Shown: piece by piece, positions 6,079 through 7,391 of the stretch
Layout of the letters: the number at the start of each line of letters is the position of its first letter
Position numbering within the stretch: the first letter of the stretch is position 1
From: JBBRNH01 sp038230415
GTDB taxonomy: Bacteria; Bacteroidota; Bacteroidia; Cytophagales; Spirosomataceae
Length of the DNA stretch: 7,391 nucleotides
Direction: 5' to 3'
Assembly: GCA_038230415.1 (NCBI GenBank)
Contig: JBBRNH010000141.1
Location: forward strand, 1-7,391
Notes under the pieces: generated by a model
Databases searched by the model: none
Seen by the model: the letters and a program-made list of their open reading frames with translations, nothing else
What the model was told of the DNA's origin: nothing
Made by a program: the position numbers and the translations under genes

Positions 6079-7029
6079 CTATTTCTTCAACCCAAGTTCC
6101 CGCAGTCGCTCATCTAAAAATGCCCCGGCAGTCATATCGGTATAAAGTTTTGGGGTTTCCTGACTTACGCAACTATCCAAACACGCCAGATTCATGTCGG
6201 CGCGGGGGTGCATAAAAAACGGGATCGAGTAGCGGGGCTTGCTCATCTGCTCGCGGGGCGGGTTCACGACCTGGTGAATCGTGGATTTGAGCTTGTGATT
6301 CGTGAGTCGGTCGAGCATATCGCCCACGTTTACCACCACCTGATCGGGCAGGGCCGTAATGGGAATCCAGACCCCGTCGCGCCGAAGCACTTCCAGCCCA
6401 TCGGCAGAAGCGCCCATCAGCAGCGTAATCAGGTTAATGTCGCCGTGCGCTGCCGCCCGCACCGCGCCATCCGGCACCAAATCGGGGTTGAGCGGGAAAT
6501 AATGCAAAGCCCGCAAAATGCTGTCGCCGTTGCTGACTTTATCCTCAAAATAATCTTCGGGCAGTTCGAGATACAGCGCAATGGCCCGCAACAGCGTCCG
6601 GCCCGCGTTTTCGAGCGTCTCAAAAGTCTCGACGGTGTATTGCTTAAACTCCGGGAACTCAGCCGGGAAGATGTTTTTCGCCATGTCGCCAACGGGTTCG
6701 GGCTGGCCGACGTGGTAAAACTCCTTCAAATCAGCTACGGCAAACCCCTTTGCCGTTTCTTTTCCGCGCCCAATGTAACCACGCTGCCCGTGCAGTTCGG
6801 GGAACTCGTACTGTTTCTTGACATCATCGGGAGCCTGAAAAAACGACTGCACCGCCCCGTAGAGATGGTTGGTCAGGTCGGGCGTAAGGCCGTGATTTTT
6901 GATAGCGACGAAGCCGATATTGGTAAAAGCCGCGCCGAGGTCGGCCACAAATTGGGTACGCCGGGCCGCATCGCCCGACGTGAAATCAGCCAAATCGAGC
7001 GAAGGAACGGTGTTGTATAATTGGGTCAT
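6079..7029 (-). CDS. 2-oxoglutarate/Fe(II)-dependent oxygenase, isopenicillin N synthase-like
   Basis: This 316-residue cytoplasmic protein shows the two domains of the IPNS-like family: an N-terminal DIOX_N region (residues about 6-120: VPSLDLADF, GFVAIKNHGL at 39-48, GQRGYIGRGKE at 81-91) and the C-terminal double-stranded beta-helix. The iron triad is His195-x-Asp197 (AAHGDINLITLL) and His252 (STIHQVVNPP), and the 2-oxoglutarate-binding Arg266-x-Ser268 is in KPRYSIPFF. All catalytic residues are present, so an active oxygenase is expected. The substrate cannot be read from the sequence; relatives act in plant hormone, antibiotic and ethylene chemistry, and most bacterial members are uncharacterised. 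I chose ATG at 7029 (MTQLYNTVPSLDL); an in-frame ATG at 7077 would add 16 residues encoded by the palindrome at 7043-7072 and overlap the sod gene. It lies 44 bp after sod and 74 bp before chrA on the same strand. Confidence 0.9.
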   Translation of the reverse strand: MTQLYNTVPSLDLADFTSGDAARRTQFVADLGAAFTNIGFVAIKNHGLTPDLTNHLYGAVQSFFQAPDDVKKQYEFPELHGQRGYIGRGKETAKGFAVADLKEFYHVGQPEPVGDMAKNIFPAEFPEFKQYTVETFETLENAGRTLLRAIALYLELPEDYFEDKVSNGDSILRALHYFPLNPDLVPDGAVRAAAHGDINLITLLMGASADGLEVLRRDGVWIPITALPDQVVVNVGDMLDRLTNHKLKSTIHQVVNPPREQMSKPRYSIPFFMHPRADMNLACLDSCVSQETPKLYTDMTAGAFLDERLRELGLKK

Positions 7030-7042
7030 TGTTGTAGCATTT

Positions 7043-7072
7043 ATGTAGAGACGCAATGATGCGTCTGTACAT
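7043..7072. repeat. REP-like palindrome between sod and the oxygenase gene
   Basis: Arms ATGTAGAGACGCA (7043-7055) and TGCGTCTGTACAT (7060-7072) pair at 12 of 13 positions around a 4-base loop (ATGA). GTAGAGACGC...GCGTCTCTAC palindromes are familiar to me as dispersed repeats in Bacteroidetes and cyanobacterial genomes, which is knowledge from memory, not a search. The element starts 1 bp after the sod stop codon. On the sod strand no T-run follows the hairpin, so intrinsic termination is unlikely, though it could protect the sod mRNA 3' end. Confidence 0.75.
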
Positions 7073-7073
7073 A

Positions 7074-7391
7074 TCAAAAATTCTTGCCGATTTTATTCCA
7101 GTCGAATACGTTCCAGGCGGCAGCCACGTAATCGGGCCGGCGGTTCTGGTAGTTCAGATAATAGGCGTGTTCCCACACATCGAGGCCCATCACGGGTTTC
7201 CCTTTTTTCTCGGCCAAGGCCATCAATGGGTTATCCTGATTAGGGGTAGAGGTGATTTCGACGCTCCCATCAGCGTTTTTGATGAGCCACACCCAACCCG
7301 ACCCAAACCGGCCCGTGGCCGCCTTGAGCCATTCAGCCTTGAAATTATCGAACGAGGTATATTTCTTGTTGATAGCCTCGGCCAGCGCACC
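7074..7391 (-). CDS. sodA: Superoxide dismutase (Mn/Fe family, Mn-type), C-terminal half, runs off right edge
   Basis: The frame is open from the right edge to TGA at 7074-7076, giving the last 105 residues of a protein that is normally about 200. The start and the two N-terminal His metal ligands lie outside. Visible signatures are FGSGWVWLIKN (29-39 of the fragment), NQDNPLM (51-57) and DVWEHAYYLNYQNRRPDY (71-88), where Asp71 and His75 are the two C-terminal metal ligands. The Gln in NQD is the residue at which Mn-type enzymes differ from Fe-type ones, so a Mn or cambialistic enzyme is likely. The enzyme converts superoxide to oxygen and hydrogen peroxide. No signal peptide can be assessed. 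It is the first visible gene of the co-oriented sod-oxygenase-chrA set. Confidence 0.95.
   Translation of the reverse strand, partial: GALAEAINKKYTSFDNFKAEWLKAATGRFGSGWVWLIKNADGSVEITSTPNQDNPLMALAEKKGKPVMGLDVWEHAYYLNYQNRRPDYVAAAWNVFDWNKIGKNF

Noticed and set aside
6208..7020. A 270-codon open frame on the plus strand opposite the oxygenase gene
   Set aside because: It is antisense to a gene with all its catalytic motifs, is rich in Arg, His and Val with no recognisable fold, and arises from codon bias of the true gene.

Overview
The window looks like chromosomal DNA of a Bacteroidetes bacterium, most likely of the order Cytophagales (Spirosoma, Rudanella and Fibrella are plausible relatives). 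This rests on protein style, not on a search: a secreted S9 peptidase with an 'LTVEKIMQDPKTWVGTSPSNPFW' type N-terminus (given here only as a family signature), Bacteroidetes-like HldD and LpxB, roughly 50-55% GC by eye, and few recognisable Shine-Dalgarno sites.

Layout, left to right. Positions 1-1345 (minus) hold the N-terminal half of an exported S9-family (prolyl oligopeptidase/DPP-IV-like) peptidase that runs off the left edge. 1384-2349 (minus) is hldD, ADP-heptose epimerase. A 263-bp divergent intergenic region (2350-2612) holds a REP-like double hairpin. On the plus strand follow a QueD/6-pyruvoyl-tetrahydropterin-synthase family enzyme (2613-3044), lpxB for lipid A disaccharide synthase (3146-4270), and a small toxin-antitoxin module (4305-4816) whose antitoxin is intact but whose RelE/ParE-like toxin has an in-frame TAG at codon 24. 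Facing these on the minus strand are chrA, a two-domain chromate transporter (4820-6004), a 2-oxoglutarate/Fe(II) oxygenase of the isopenicillin-N-synthase type (6079-7029), and the C-terminal half of a Mn-type superoxide dismutase (7074-7391, runs off the right edge).

The genes do not form one pathway. HldD and LpxB both serve outer-membrane lipopolysaccharide synthesis and sit on either side of a divergent promoter region. SOD, the oxygenase and ChrA are co-oriented and could share transcription, but each gap contains a palindrome, so this is uncertain.

The most unusual content is the repeats. Three separate loci (302-412 inside the peptidase gene, 3049-3144 before lpxB, 6001-6078 before chrA) carry inverted pairs of short arrays with the same 7-bp period but three unrelated unit sequences. 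Two of these touch or include the start codon of the next gene and one is translated inside a coding sequence. Two further palindromes (2483-2544 and 7043-7072) look like dispersed REP-type elements. No CRISPR array, RNA gene, insertion sequence or phage gene was seen.
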